From NCBI GenBank assembly GCA_964346075.1, contig CAYFTH010000006.1:1-47200 (forward strand): a stretch of 47,200 nt of DNA, written 5' to 3'. The notes below the pieces were generated by a model, which had not been told where the DNA came from, ran no database searches, and saw nothing but the letters and a program-made list of their open reading frames with translations. The position numbers and the translations under genes are program-made. Below, one piece after another: positions 1-9,099 of this stretch; position 1 is the first letter of the stretch; each line of letters begins with the position of its first letter. Origin of the DNA: Brumimicrobium sp964346075 (GTDB lineage: Bacteria > Bacteroidota > Bacteroidia > Flavobacteriales_D > Crocinitomicaceae).

Positions 1-13
1 TACGCTTCCATCA

Positions 14-33
14 GCGAGGGATAAATCCCTCGC
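14..33. repeat. Perfect 9-bp inverted repeat, REP-like palindrome
   Basis: The arms are gcgagggat and atccctcgc with two bases (aa) between them. The palindrome lies outside any clear gene, 217 bases upstream of the glycosyltransferase. GC-rich perfect palindromes of this size in an AT-rich intergenic region resemble the REP elements moved by IS200-like (RAYT) transposases. Only one copy is in the window, so that identity is inference. It has no T-tract and is not obviously a terminator. Confidence 0.5.
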
Positions 34-237
34 CGATGCAACCGCTGAAACAATAGTCATACCTCCTGGGTATCCAATCATTATATCTTTATCCATTAAA
101 ATAACAGTAGTATCATATAAAAAACAAATTGTACCGTGTACTTTATTATCACTTCTTGCTGAGCGTAACGTTTTCCGGATGAAGAATTCAACATAATGAT
201 TTTTTTAGATCCTCAAACGGGCTCTTGATTTTCTTTC

Positions 238-245
238 TATTTTTG
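238..245 (+). promoter_or_regulatory. Bacteroidota -7 element for the glycosyltransferase gene
   Basis: TATTTTTG matches TAnnTTTG exactly and ends 4 nt before the ATG at 250. No TTG lies at the usual -33 spacing. If used, transcription would start at or next to the start codon, giving a leaderless mRNA. Confidence 0.45.
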
Positions 246-249
246 AATC

Positions 250-1368
250 ATGACGTCACAAGTAATCGGTTATTTCTGCGTATCCAATAGCTGGGGAGGT
301 TTGGAAATGAATCAACTCAGGAATGCTGCCTGGATGAAGAAAAGAGGGCATCGCGTTGTGGTTCTGGGGTTAGAAGGCTCCAGAGTCGTGCAAGAGGCTG
401 AGAATGCCGGAATTGCTGTCGATCACGTCAGACAGCACAAGAAATATTATGATTTTAAACGAGCCATCCAGTTAAAACGCCACATTAAAAATAAGGCTAT
501 CACTCATCTCATTTTGAGAGACCCCAAGGATATCAGCCTGGGTGTTACGACGAAGCGGCTTCTTGGTGGAACACTTTTTCTAGCTTACTTCATGGAAATG
601 CAGTTGGGTGTTAAAAAGACTGATTTTATTCATACCTGGCGATTTAAAGGGCTTGATCTATGGTCTTGTCCGCTTCATTTTTTAGCTGAACAAGTGAAAT
701 CGATGACAACGTTTCCTCATGAACGTATCCAAGTCATTCCTTCAGCCATGGACTTATCAAAATTTGATGCTATTCCAAACCAGACCGAGGCACGTAAACA
801 ATTGAACCTACCGCAAGAGAAGGTAATTCTAGGGCTTGTAGGACGATTCGATCCTTTCAAAGGGCACCAATTGCTACTGGATGCTTATGAGATGTTATCC
901 GATCAGTTGCAGAACAAAGTTGCTCTGGCCTTTTTAGGAGAACCAACAGTTCCCGATGTTGACAATTTTTACGATGACTTGATGAGTCGTATCCAGGAAG
1001 ATACTTTTCAATCAACCGTTCATATTTTACCTTTTCGACAAGATGTGGAAACATTCTATGCTGCTATCAACTGTTTTGTCATGGCTTCAAAAGCGGAAAC
1101 TTTTGGAATGGTAACCATCGAATCAATGGCTACAGGGACACCCGTTATTGGTTCTAATGCAGGAGGTACACCTGAATTGCTCGGAAATGGAGATCGCGGT
1201 ATTCTTTTTGAATCCATGAACAAAGCATCACTTGCACGTGCCATTGAACAATTCGTCAACGCGCATGATTTGGATTCCAAACAACTCAAATCCTATGTTC
1301 GTAAATACAGTCACTTCGAGGTTTGCCAAAAAGTTGAGCAACACTTAAGATTCACCTCACGTAAATGA
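250..1368 (+). CDS. Glycosyltransferase family 4-like (GT-B fold)
   Basis: This 372-residue cytoplasmic or membrane-associated enzyme is predicted to transfer a sugar from an activated donor to a lipid or glycan acceptor, probably in cell-surface polysaccharide or LPS assembly. The N-terminal Rossmann domain carries the GGLE acceptor-side motif at residues 16-19. The C-terminal donor-binding domain begins near 191 and has GRFDPFKG at 198-205. It also has the EX7E catalytic signature (E283 to E291), followed by GGTPE at 305-309. The length is normal for GT4 proteins. The ATG at 250 is kept because the GGLE motif lies only 16 residues in, so later starts would remove it. There is no signal peptide. 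No other polysaccharide genes are adjacent, so acceptor and product cannot be named. The family is clear, the substrate unknown. Confidence 0.9.
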   Translation: MTSQVIGYFCVSNSWGGLEMNQLRNAAWMKKRGHRVVVLGLEGSRVVQEAENAGIAVDHVRQHKKYYDFKRAIQLKRHIKNKAITHLILRDPKDISLGVTTKRLLGGTLFLAYFMEMQLGVKKTDFIHTWRFKGLDLWSCPLHFLAEQVKSMTTFPHERIQVIPSAMDLSKFDAIPNQTEARKQLNLPQEKVILGLVGRFDPFKGHQLLLDAYEMLSDQLQNKVALAFLGEPTVPDVDNFYDDLMSRIQEDTFQSTVHILPFRQDVETFYAAINCFVMASKAETFGMVTIESMATGTPVIGSNAGGTPELLGNGDRGILFESMNKASLARAIEQFVNAHDLDSKQLKSYVRKYSHFEVCQKVEQHLRFTSRK

Positions 1369-1483
1369 ACGATTCTTCTATTTTCACGATTTATCAGTAT
1401 TTATCACCTCATTAAAAATGCAGCCTGGCGAACGATAAGGTATTTAACAGAAATTCTCTTCCGCTACAAAACACCAAACTATT

Positions 1484-1498
1484 ACTAACTTCGTTAGT
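1484..1498. repeat. Short inverted repeat in the leader of the surface-protein gene
   Basis: The arms actaac and gttagt flank a ttc loop and end 12 bases before the ATG at 1511. The same bases contain TAACTTCG, a one-mismatch version of the -7 element. It could therefore be promoter, leader hairpin or chance. Confidence 0.3.
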
Positions 1499-1510
1499 TC
1501 TTTAAGAGTT

Positions 1511-4500
1511 ATGATCCTTCGTCGTATCACATTTCTGCTGTTGGTAGTTCTTTCTACGCTGTTTTGCCCTGTTTACGGTCAGGAAAGCAATTTGGTTATC
1601 CGCAGAATCGCTCAACCTCAAGACACTGTGGTACTAGACAGCATGACTATCTACCCTGCATCGTTGCGTGTCTACTGCCAGGATAAAAAATACGATACCA
1701 CCGATTTTTATTTTAATGAAAACACACAACAATTTTTTGTATCTCAGCCGTGTTCAGACAGTCTTGAGCTCGTTTATCGGCATTTCAATTTCAATCTAAC
1801 CACACCATATCAACTGATGGACACCAGTTTGATATTCGATAATAAAGGGGATGAAAAGGAGTATTATTTTGAACAACCGTCCACACAAACAGATTTTTTC
1901 GGTGGAGAGTCAATTCGAAAATCAGGTAGTATCTCGAGGGGTGTGAATTTTGGCAATAGCCAGGACTTGTCAGTCAATTCTACGCTAAACCTGCAATTAT
2001 CGGGAAAAGTCGCAGACAATATGGAGATCCTGGCCACGGTTACTGATGATAATTTACCCATTCAACCAGACGGTAATACCAATCAACTGCAGGAGTTCGA
2101 CCAAGTCTTTATTCAACTTTTCGGCGATCAATATAAAATCATTGCAGGAGACTTTTGGTTAAAGAAGCCGAAAGGTCATTTTATGAATTATAACAAACGA
2201 GCGCAAGGCTTATACGGACAATATCAATGGGAAAACGATAGGGGTGATCAATGGAAAATACAAGGAGCCGGAGCATTATCAAAAGGTAAATTTGCCCGTA
2301 ACACCATTCAGGGAATTGAAGGTAATCAGGGGCCTTACCGCCTTCGCGGAAATGAAAACGAACCTTTTATTATTGTATTGTCGGGAACTGAAAAAGTGTA
2401 CCTGGATGGTAAATTGATGAAAAGAGGTCAGGAATTTGATTATGTGATCAATTACAACACTTCTGAAATTACATTTACTCCTCGCCATCAAATCACCAAA
2501 GATGTCCGAATTGTTGTTGAGTTTCAATATACTGATCAAAACTATGCCCGTTCGCTGTTCCAGGCAAAGACGGAGTACGAGGGAGAAAAATTGAATTTTT
2601 GGCTTAACATGTACAGCGAACAGGACGCCAAAAATCAAACCATACAGCAAGATCTCAGTCAACAAGAGCGCCAGCTATTAAGCTCCATCGGTGACAGCCT
2701 GGAACTTGCCCGGTCTTCATCAATTGACAGCATCGGATTTGTCGATAATCAGGTCACCTATAAATTAGTCGATTCGGCTGGATATGATTCCATACTTGTC
2801 TACAGTGTCGATCCTGATTCAGCCATTTACCGCGCCACATTCACCCAGGTAGGGCAAGGAAATGGAAACTACGTATTTGACCGGTTCACCGCAACAGGTC
2901 GAGTCTATAAGTGGATACCTCCCGTGGGCGGTGTTCCTCAGGGAAATTTCGAACCATCGCGCTTAATCGTTACGCCAAAAAAACGATCCATGATTACTGC
3001 TGGAGCCTCCTATCAATTGAATAGCCAATGGAAATTACAGAGCGAATGGGTGACGACCAATAATGACCGCAACACCTTCTCTTCACTCGATAGCGATGAC
3101 GATCGTTCTTTTGGGAACTTCACGACGTTGGAAGGTAAATTCAGGCCAGGGAAGGGTGAACAAGACAAATGGGAGATTGGAACTGAAGCAGGGTTGGAAT
3201 ACCGATCTGAAAACTTTGTATATATCGAGCGATATAGAGGAGTTGAATTCGATCGCGACTGGAATATTCGCGGAAGAGACTATCGCGGATATCAAGCGCT
3301 CGGAAATTTAACAGGCGGACTGAAGCACGACGATTTTGGTCAAATGAAGGTCGAAGGTCAAAACCTCACTGTGGGCAATGACTACCAAGGTAATCGTGCC
3401 CGTTTTACCGGAGACTGGAATCAAAATGGTTTTCGTGCTGATTGGGACGGTAGCTTTCTAAAGGCACGCAGCGACAATGAAAATACATATCTGCGGCATA
3501 TCGCCGACGTCAGTCAAAAATTGGGACCAATAAAGATCGGGTTTAAAGATGATCACGAATTGAATCGCTTTGTAGCATCCGATTCGCTGTTGCGCCCATC
3601 GTCCTATCAGTGGTACGACTGGCAAGTATATATAGCTAGTGCAGACTCAGCTAACAATCCTTTTAAGGTGTTTTATCGCGAACGTTACGATTGGAAAAGC
3701 GACAGCTCCCAACTTCAACGTGCCGCAAGAGGGCGCTCTGTAGGCGCCGATTACGAATGGGTTTCCACGAAGAATTCCAACCTCAGCACTATGGTAAGTT
3801 ACCGTCAACTGGAAATTGAGAATGAACAAATTATAGACGCCACACCCGAAAACACATTTTTAGGACGCGTTGATCACCAGCTAAAATTACTTAAAAACGC
3901 TTTGACGATCAATACTTTTTATGAAGTCGGTTCAGGCCTGGAGCGCAAAAAAGAGTTTTTGTACATACAAGTAAATTCGGGGCAAGGAGTTTATACATGG
4001 AATGATTACAATGGTGACGGCATAAAAGATTTAAATGAGTTTGAAATTGCACAATATACGGACCAGGCAGATTACATCCGCGTATTTACGCCCAGCGATG
4101 AATATGTGACGACTTATTCCAATGAATACAACCAGAGTGTTTTTTGGCGTCCAGAACGCATTTGGTCCAACGAAAAAGGATTCAAGCGTCTCATGGCTCG
4201 ATTTTCCAATCAAACCCGTTTTCGCGTCAATCAAAAAACGTCAGATCAGACCGCGGACACTTACAATCCTGTACAACGACACATCAGTGACACCAGCTTA
4301 ATCAGCTACAATTCTACCATTCGTAATACATTGTTTTTTAATCGGACCAACCCTATCTTCGGGGCCGATTATACGGTATCAGAAACAGGCTCTAAGACTT
4401 TATTGGCAAATGGTTTCGATGCACGTCAGGCAGCCTTTCATAAATTGGGATTTCGTTGGAACATCAAGAAAAAATTCACTGTACAATCAGCTATTGAAAC

Positions 4501-4954
4501 CGGCGAAAAAATATCAGAAGCTGACTATACAACAGGTCGTAATTATGCGATCAGCTATAAAAAAATCGCACCAGAATTCATTTATCAACCCAACACCAAA
4601 TTTAGAATAGCACTATTATCACGCTATGAGGAGAAAAATAATGATGACAAATACGGTGGAGAAGTCGCTATTGTCAGGGAATTAGGGGCTCGTCTAAAAT
4701 TGAATCAAGCTGAAAAGGGAAGTTTACAAGGCGAGTTTAAAACGGTAAACATTGATTATACAGGTACGGGAAATAATGCGCTCGCATTTGAAATGCTGGA
4801 ATCATTGCAAGCAGGCGTCAATTACACGTGGAACTTGCGCTATCAACGCAGCTTATCGAACAATCTCCAAATCAGCGTTCAATATAACGGACGAAAATCA
4901 GAAGAGAACGAAACCATTCACGCCGGCGGTGTTGAAGTGAGAGCTTTCTTTTAG
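1511..4954 (+). CDS. Very large outer-membrane/surface protein, SprA-like N-terminal segment
   Basis: This is an exported protein of 1147 residues. A signal peptide covers about residues 1-23 (hydrophobic, ending VYG before QES). Residues 139-220 contain a distinctive block with GSISRGVNFGN, IQPDGNTNQLQEFDQVF and FMNYNKRAQG. From memory this resembles a conserved segment in Bacteroidota surface proteins related to the gliding/T9SS translocon protein SprA. The protein is about half the length of SprA, so it is not called SprA. A calcium-loop-like stretch DYNGDGIKDLNEFE lies at about 832-845. The C-terminal third has alternating aromatic/polar strands and ends in VEVRAFF, with a terminal aromatic residue as in beta-barrels. 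No T9SS sorting domain is seen at the C-terminus. It is likely an outer-membrane barrel of unknown function and is transcribed alone. Confidence 0.75.
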   Translation: MILRRITFLLLVVLSTLFCPVYGQESNLVIRRIAQPQDTVVLDSMTIYPASLRVYCQDKKYDTTDFYFNENTQQFFVSQPCSDSLELVYRHFNFNLTTPYQLMDTSLIFDNKGDEKEYYFEQPSTQTDFFGGESIRKSGSISRGVNFGNSQDLSVNSTLNLQLSGKVADNMEILATVTDDNLPIQPDGNTNQLQEFDQVFIQLFGDQYKIIAGDFWLKKPKGHFMNYNKRAQGLYGQYQWENDRGDQWKIQGAGALSKGKFARNTIQGIEGNQGPYRLRGNENEPFIIVLSGTEKVYLDGKLMKRGQEFDYVINYNTSEITFTPRHQITKDVRIVVEFQYTDQNYARSLFQAKTEYEGEKLNFWLNMYSEQDAKNQTIQQDLSQQERQLLSSIGDSLELARSSSIDSIGFVDNQVTYKLVDSAGYDSILVYSVDPDSAIYRATFTQVGQGNGNYVFDRFTATGRVYKWIPPVGGVPQGNFEPSRLIVTPKKRSMITAGASYQLNSQWKLQSEWVTTNNDRNTFSSLDSDDDRSFGNFTTLEGKFRPGKGEQDKWEIGTEAGLEYRSENFVYIERYRGVEFDRDWNIRGRDYRGYQALGNLTGGLKHDDFGQMKVEGQNLTVGNDYQGNRARFTGDWNQNGFRADWDGSFLKARSDNENTYLRHIADVSQKLGPIKIGFKDDHELNRFVASDSLLRPSSYQWYDWQVYIASADSANNPFKVFYRERYDWKSDSSQLQRAARGRSVGADYEWVSTKNSNLSTMVSYRQLEIENEQIIDATPENTFLGRVDHQLKLLKNALTINTFYEVGSGLERKKEFLYIQVNSGQGVYTWNDYNGDGIKDLNEFEIAQYTDQADYIRVFTPSDEYVTTYSNEYNQSVFWRPERIWSNEKGFKRLMARFSNQTRFRVNQKTSDQTADTYNPVQRHISDTSLISYNSTIRNTLFFNRTNPIFGADYTVSETGSKTLLANGFDARQAAFHKLGFRWNIKKKFTVQSAIETGEKISEADYTTGRNYAISYKKIAPEFIYQPNTKFRIALLSRYEEKNNDDKYGGEVAIVRELGARLKLNQAEKGSLQGEFKTVNIDYTGTGNNALAFEMLESLQAGVNYTWNLRYQRSLSNNLQISVQYNGRKSEENETIHAGGVEVRAFF

Positions 4955-4981
4955 TTGATGGGCTGCGTACTCAGCGGTTGA

Positions 4982-7900
4982 TTAACGCAATAGATTCACA
5001 TGTCCAACCATCGCTTCCTTATTGCCTTCGGTATCCTCGTATTTAATCTTCCAAACATAGGTACCGTCTTTACAAGGCTGACCATTATAAGTTCCATCCC
5101 ATTGGGCATTAAAATCATCCGTTTCAAAGACGCGTTCGCCCCAGCGGTTATAAATTTCCATATAGAATGTTTCGATATTTCCACCTTTCACAGAAAAATA
5201 CTCATTGTATTCATTTCCATCAGGTGTAAAACTGTTGGGGACATAAATAATACCTTCGAAACTGATACGTACGGCATCCTTTGCTCTACAACCATTTTGA
5301 TCAATGTAAAGCACTCGATAGGTTATTGATTCAGGCGGGGTAGCAATTGGAGATTGACAATTTACACACGATAAATACTCTGTTGGCGACCAGGTAAATG
5401 ATCCGTGCTCATTATTTGTCGAAGCATTCAACTCTACTTCATCACCAGCAAAACCGTAATAATCGGCACTGGTTTGCACGTATGGTTTAGGGTAATGTTC
5501 AATTTTAACGTCCGCTGTTTCAGAGCATCCATATTCATCAGTCACCACGACCTCATAAGTCAGCGGATATTTGGGCTGAGCAACGGTTGAATCGGAAGTT
5601 GGGTCCTCTACACTTTGTGATGGTTTCCATTCATATTCTACACCTCCGCTGGCCCATAAATTAACGGGTTCTTCGGGGCAAACAATCGTGTCATTGCCCG
5701 CCTCTGGAAACACCTCAATCACATCAATAAATGTACTATCCGGAACTGTTCCGCAAGGATTGGTAAAATCAACATAATACCATCGATCAACAGTTGTAGA
5801 GATAATCACAGTAGACCCTGAGGTTGTATTAATATCCGTGTTGGGAGACCATTGATAAGTCGGAGCGCCATCTGCCACTACCTGAACTTCGTCTCCTTTA
5901 CAAACGGGAACTGTATCCGGTAATACAGGTTGAGGAACATCCTGAAATACTTCAATAAAAATCGTTTCTACGATGGTACACCCTTCCACGGTGTATATTT
6001 CTACTTCGTATTCTGTATCTATTTCCGGAGCGACTATAGCAGTATCTGGTGCGGGTACGCTTACAATATCATTCGGATCGAACCAACTATAATCCACTCC
6101 TCCCGTTGACCACAGCGCGACGGTATCTCCTTTACAAATCATCAAATCATCCGTAGCATCGGCATTTCCGCCATACGTTTCCAACGTAACCGTAAGTGTG
6201 TCTGTTCCACAACTATCCGAAACGATCACTGTAAAGACCGTTGTTGAATCTACGGTAGCCGTAGGATTAGCAATTGAAGGATCGTCGAGTACGCCAGCAG
6301 GGCTCCATTCATAAAACTCACCTCCAGAAGCCTCCAACTGATAAGGGGTTCCCGGACAGATAGGATCTGGCGGTATGCTCACAGCACCCTGAAATTCAGC
6401 AATGACGATATCAATGTAACTCGTATCAGGTTCGTAACAACCATTCGTATCGCTCACTACAAAAGTGACCTGATAATTACCGGGAGTGGTATAAAAATGA
6501 ACCGGTTCTTGAGCGGTACTCGTATTACCATCTCCAAAATCCCAGAAGTAAGCATTCCCATTTTGAGAATTATTAGTGAAAGCAACAGAATCAGGTATAC
6601 AAACAAAAGGATCTGGTGCAGAAACAGCTGATTGTATATTACTTAAATCAAATTTCCAGGCAGCCAAATTACAATTAGAACTTGCGTTATTGGGAGCATA
6701 CACACCTGGTGTTGTCGTAAACCCATTAGCATTTCCACCAAAACCGCCACAGACCGCATGGTAAATCCTTCCTTTTTTATCAAAACGACTCGTTCCACCA
6801 TCCACGTGATTTGCACTACTCGTCGTACCTCCCATGAAAGTGGCATAATTCAGCTGAACGGCGTTCTCATCAAGCACAGCTACGTAAAAATTATTTCCAT
6901 TTGTCGTAGCTTGATAAGCGTCATTAGTAACTGGAAAACCACTCGATGTACTTGAAGAAGTTGGTCCAGATTGATTCGTTATTCCTCCCCATCCGGCAAA
7001 GTAAATCTCATTACAATTTGACACTAAAAATGCCGTCGGTGAAATTTCAACGACTCCATTTCCTCCACCCACAACTGTACTCCAAAGTCGATTCGACAAA
7101 TCGGTGGAATACTTTTGAATAAATTGGCCTGAATTCGGGTTGTTATAGACGCCACTCGAGATTGGAATATTACCGTTAGACTGACCAAATACATAGACCT
7201 CATCCGCTATATCCAGCTGAACAAAATATGTTTGATCGTAGTTAGCGGTTCCCACATAAGTTCCCCCTAAATTATTTCCGTTTGCACCATCTAAATGCAA
7301 GATGTAGCCGTCTGATGTACCTCCTTGAAAAGTATTTGTCTGACCTCCTGATAGTGGCATATTACTCGATTGCGTACCACCACTCACATATACATCACCC
7401 GTTGAAGAAGTTTGAAGCGCATAGCTGGCATCGTCGTTGCTCCCCCCAACGTAGCTCGACCAAACAATGTTGGTCAATCCATCATTTAACCGTGCGACTA
7501 CTCCATCCTGACCTCCATTATTCGTAGTTGAGAAACCATTCACTGCGGGGAAATTATTGGACCTCGTAGTACTGGCTAATAATACATCGCCATTATCGGC
7601 GATAATGATTTCTCCCCTGAACTGATCGCCGTAGTTATAGTCCATAGCACTAATATTCAACCCATCATTACCAGAACCGCCCAGATAAGTACTCGACAGC
7701 AAAGCCGTACCATCCCCTTTTAACCGAGCAACGAAAATATCTGCACCATTAAAAGTTAATGAATTCTGCGTTGTGTTCGTACCGCCCGCAAAAGCTGATT
7801 GAATGGCACCAGTAGTGATCGGAAAATTATTAGAGCTTGTCACTCCAATGATGTAGAGTTCCTTATTATCATTCGCCACAATCGAATTCGGCGTTTCATT

Positions 7901-8875
7901 TCCCGCTCCCCCCAAATAAGTTGAATAAAGTAAGCCTGTCCCGGTGCTGTTAAATTTGGAAATCCCAATATCGAAACTCAGCGCGCCTTGACCGCCTGCA
8001 TAAGAATTATCATAGGCACCTTGAGTAACAGGATAGCCATTTCCAAAAACAATTCCACCACCAAATAAATTACCATCATCATCGGGAGCAGCAGTAAAAC
8101 CCCAGTTATCGGATGTTGAACCAGAAAAGGTCGAAAAAGTCAGACTTGGATCAATGATCAACCGCTGCGTCGTATCGTAACCATTGGGAAGTTCAAAACG
8201 CAACACTCGATCTTGCAGATCAAATTGAGCATCAACTTTAGTCTCCTGACCTTCTTCTTCATTCCACACTGAAAGATTTTTTTCTACAATAGGACCAAAG
8301 CGCGTCATGATTTCACCGCGATCTTTGGTATAATTGAGCGCCTTTGCTCCACGGTGTTCAATTTCAATCACAGACGGGTCTGCTCCCGGTGCTACATCAA
8401 ATGCGTATTTGATCGCGTCTTCCTTCATGGCAACAATGAGATCAATGTCTTCGTAAAAATCTACGAGTCGAACAGTCTCATACGCATAGACCTTAGATGC
8501 CCATCGCGACGGATCCTTTCCGAGGTAATAGTTGCGATAATGTGAAGAGCGATTTTCTTCGATGACTTCTCCGTTCCACGAGGAATTTTTAAATATCGAA
8601 TGAATCGTGTGCCGCTTCAACACCTGCGAAGTTTCATTCGTTTCATCTTGCGCTGATTCTCCTTCATGAGCATGAGCGTAGAGCTCGTGGGCATTGTGGA
8701 AGTCGTAGGTAAAACGATCTGACTCGAGATAAAAAGCACCCTGACCAAGTTCAACTTTATACAATATGCGATCGTCCCACTGTCCTTCATTGGGATGCAG
8801 GTATACATCAGACTGACTCATAGAGAAGTCTCCTATCAACCATACAAACACAATAAACAGCGCGAATCGCAACAT
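4982..8875 (-). CDS. T9SS-secreted SBBP/PKD protein with gliding-motility C-terminal (CHU_C) domain
   Basis: This is a secreted cell-surface protein of 1297 residues. It has a signal peptide (about 1-20) and an N-terminal DUF7948-like domain with HPNEGQWDDRILYKVE near residue 27. About 500 residues of SBBP beta-propeller repeats follow, with recurring STYLGGxGND-type motifs. Next comes a PKD domain with WDFGDG near 778, then three or more PKD/Ig-like modules containing repeated EYEW/YQWSP motifs. Residues 1209-1297 form the CHU_C (type B) sorting domain, with VPNSFTPDGN, YNRWGERVFE and WDGTYNGQPCKDGTYVW. That domain directs export through the type IX system. The substrate or adhesive function is unknown. 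It shares only its C-terminal architecture with the cargo at 13481-15679. Its promoter is the best in the window and predicts a leaderless message. Confidence 0.92.
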   Translation of the reverse strand: MLRFALFIVFVWLIGDFSMSQSDVYLHPNEGQWDDRILYKVELGQGAFYLESDRFTYDFHNAHELYAHAHEGESAQDETNETSQVLKRHTIHSIFKNSSWNGEVIEENRSSHYRNYYLGKDPSRWASKVYAYETVRLVDFYEDIDLIVAMKEDAIKYAFDVAPGADPSVIEIEHRGAKALNYTKDRGEIMTRFGPIVEKNLSVWNEEEGQETKVDAQFDLQDRVLRFELPNGYDTTQRLIIDPSLTFSTFSGSTSDNWGFTAAPDDDGNLFGGGIVFGNGYPVTQGAYDNSYAGGQGALSFDIGISKFNSTGTGLLYSTYLGGAGNETPNSIVANDNKELYIIGVTSSNNFPITTGAIQSAFAGGTNTTQNSLTFNGADIFVARLKGDGTALLSSTYLGGSGNDGLNISAMDYNYGDQFRGEIIIADNGDVLLASTTRSNNFPAVNGFSTTNNGGQDGVVARLNDGLTNIVWSSYVGGSNDDASYALQTSSTGDVYVSGGTQSSNMPLSGGQTNTFQGGTSDGYILHLDGANGNNLGGTYVGTANYDQTYFVQLDIADEVYVFGQSNGNIPISSGVYNNPNSGQFIQKYSTDLSNRLWSTVVGGGNGVVEISPTAFLVSNCNEIYFAGWGGITNQSGPTSSSTSSGFPVTNDAYQATTNGNNFYVAVLDENAVQLNYATFMGGTTSSANHVDGGTSRFDKKGRIYHAVCGGFGGNANGFTTTPGVYAPNNASSNCNLAAWKFDLSNIQSAVSAPDPFVCIPDSVAFTNNSQNGNAYFWDFGDGNTSTAQEPVHFYTTPGNYQVTFVVSDTNGCYEPDTSYIDIVIAEFQGAVSIPPDPICPGTPYQLEASGGEFYEWSPAGVLDDPSIANPTATVDSTTVFTVIVSDSCGTDTLTVTLETYGGNADATDDLMICKGDTVALWSTGGVDYSWFDPNDIVSVPAPDTAIVAPEIDTEYEVEIYTVEGCTIVETIFIEVFQDVPQPVLPDTVPVCKGDEVQVVADGAPTYQWSPNTDINTTSGSTVIISTTVDRWYYVDFTNPCGTVPDSTFIDVIEVFPEAGNDTIVCPEEPVNLWASGGVEYEWKPSQSVEDPTSDSTVAQPKYPLTYEVVVTDEYGCSETADVKIEHYPKPYVQTSADYYGFAGDEVELNASTNNEHGSFTWSPTEYLSCVNCQSPIATPPESITYRVLYIDQNGCRAKDAVRISFEGIIYVPNSFTPDGNEYNEYFSVKGGNIETFYMEIYNRWGERVFETDDFNAQWDGTYNGQPCKDGTYVWKIKYEDTEGNKEAMVGHVNLLR

Positions 8876-8879
8876 ATAT

Positions 8880-8908
8880 CAAATTTACAATAATATACTC
8901 AAAAACAA
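8880..8908 (-). promoter_or_regulatory. Bacteroidota promoter (-33 TTG, -7 TAnnTTTG) for the 8875 minus-strand gene
   Basis: On the minus strand TTG (8908-8906) is followed by 18 bases and then TAAATTTG (8887-8880). Both elements and the spacing match the published Bacteroides consensus. The element ends 4 nt before the ATG at 8875, so initiation should fall at the start codon. Confidence 0.75.
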
Positions 8909-9071
8909 TAATTTAGTCTGGCATATGTATAACCCTATAGTATCAACTCTAAAAACAGAAAATAGTTGCCTTTTTTGGCAGAAATCTTGACAAATCATCG
9001 AAGAAACTGTTTTGTTCACGCCCTTTAAGCGGGGTTCATCGAAAAACTATGGAGAAAACAGACGAAAAGAC

Positions 9072-9079
9072 TATTTTTG
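9072..9079 (+). promoter_or_regulatory. -7 element placing the purF-like start at 9100
   Basis: TATTTTTG is an exact TAnnTTTG match lying between the two candidate ATGs at 9049 and 9100. Transcription from it would begin around 9083-9085, after the first ATG. No TTG is seen at -33. Confidence 0.5.
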
Positions 9080-9099
9080 CAAAGAAAAATATAGATTCC

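Larger units (their letters stand above)
1..249. other. Left-edge region with no confident gene
   Basis: No complete gene is visible. On the minus strand a frame stays open from about 204 to the window edge, with its first ATG at 98. It reads through the palindrome at 14-33, where the peptide is RDLSLAD. It could be the start of a gene that runs off the edge, but the 5' part lacks a start codon and the peptide is not recognised. It may simply be the accidental translation of a repeat. Confidence 0.3.

Noticed and set aside
2279..2665. Minus-strand open frame of 128 codons inside the large surface-protein gene
   Set aside because: It is wholly antisense to a gene with clear domain and signal-peptide evidence, and has no family features of its own.
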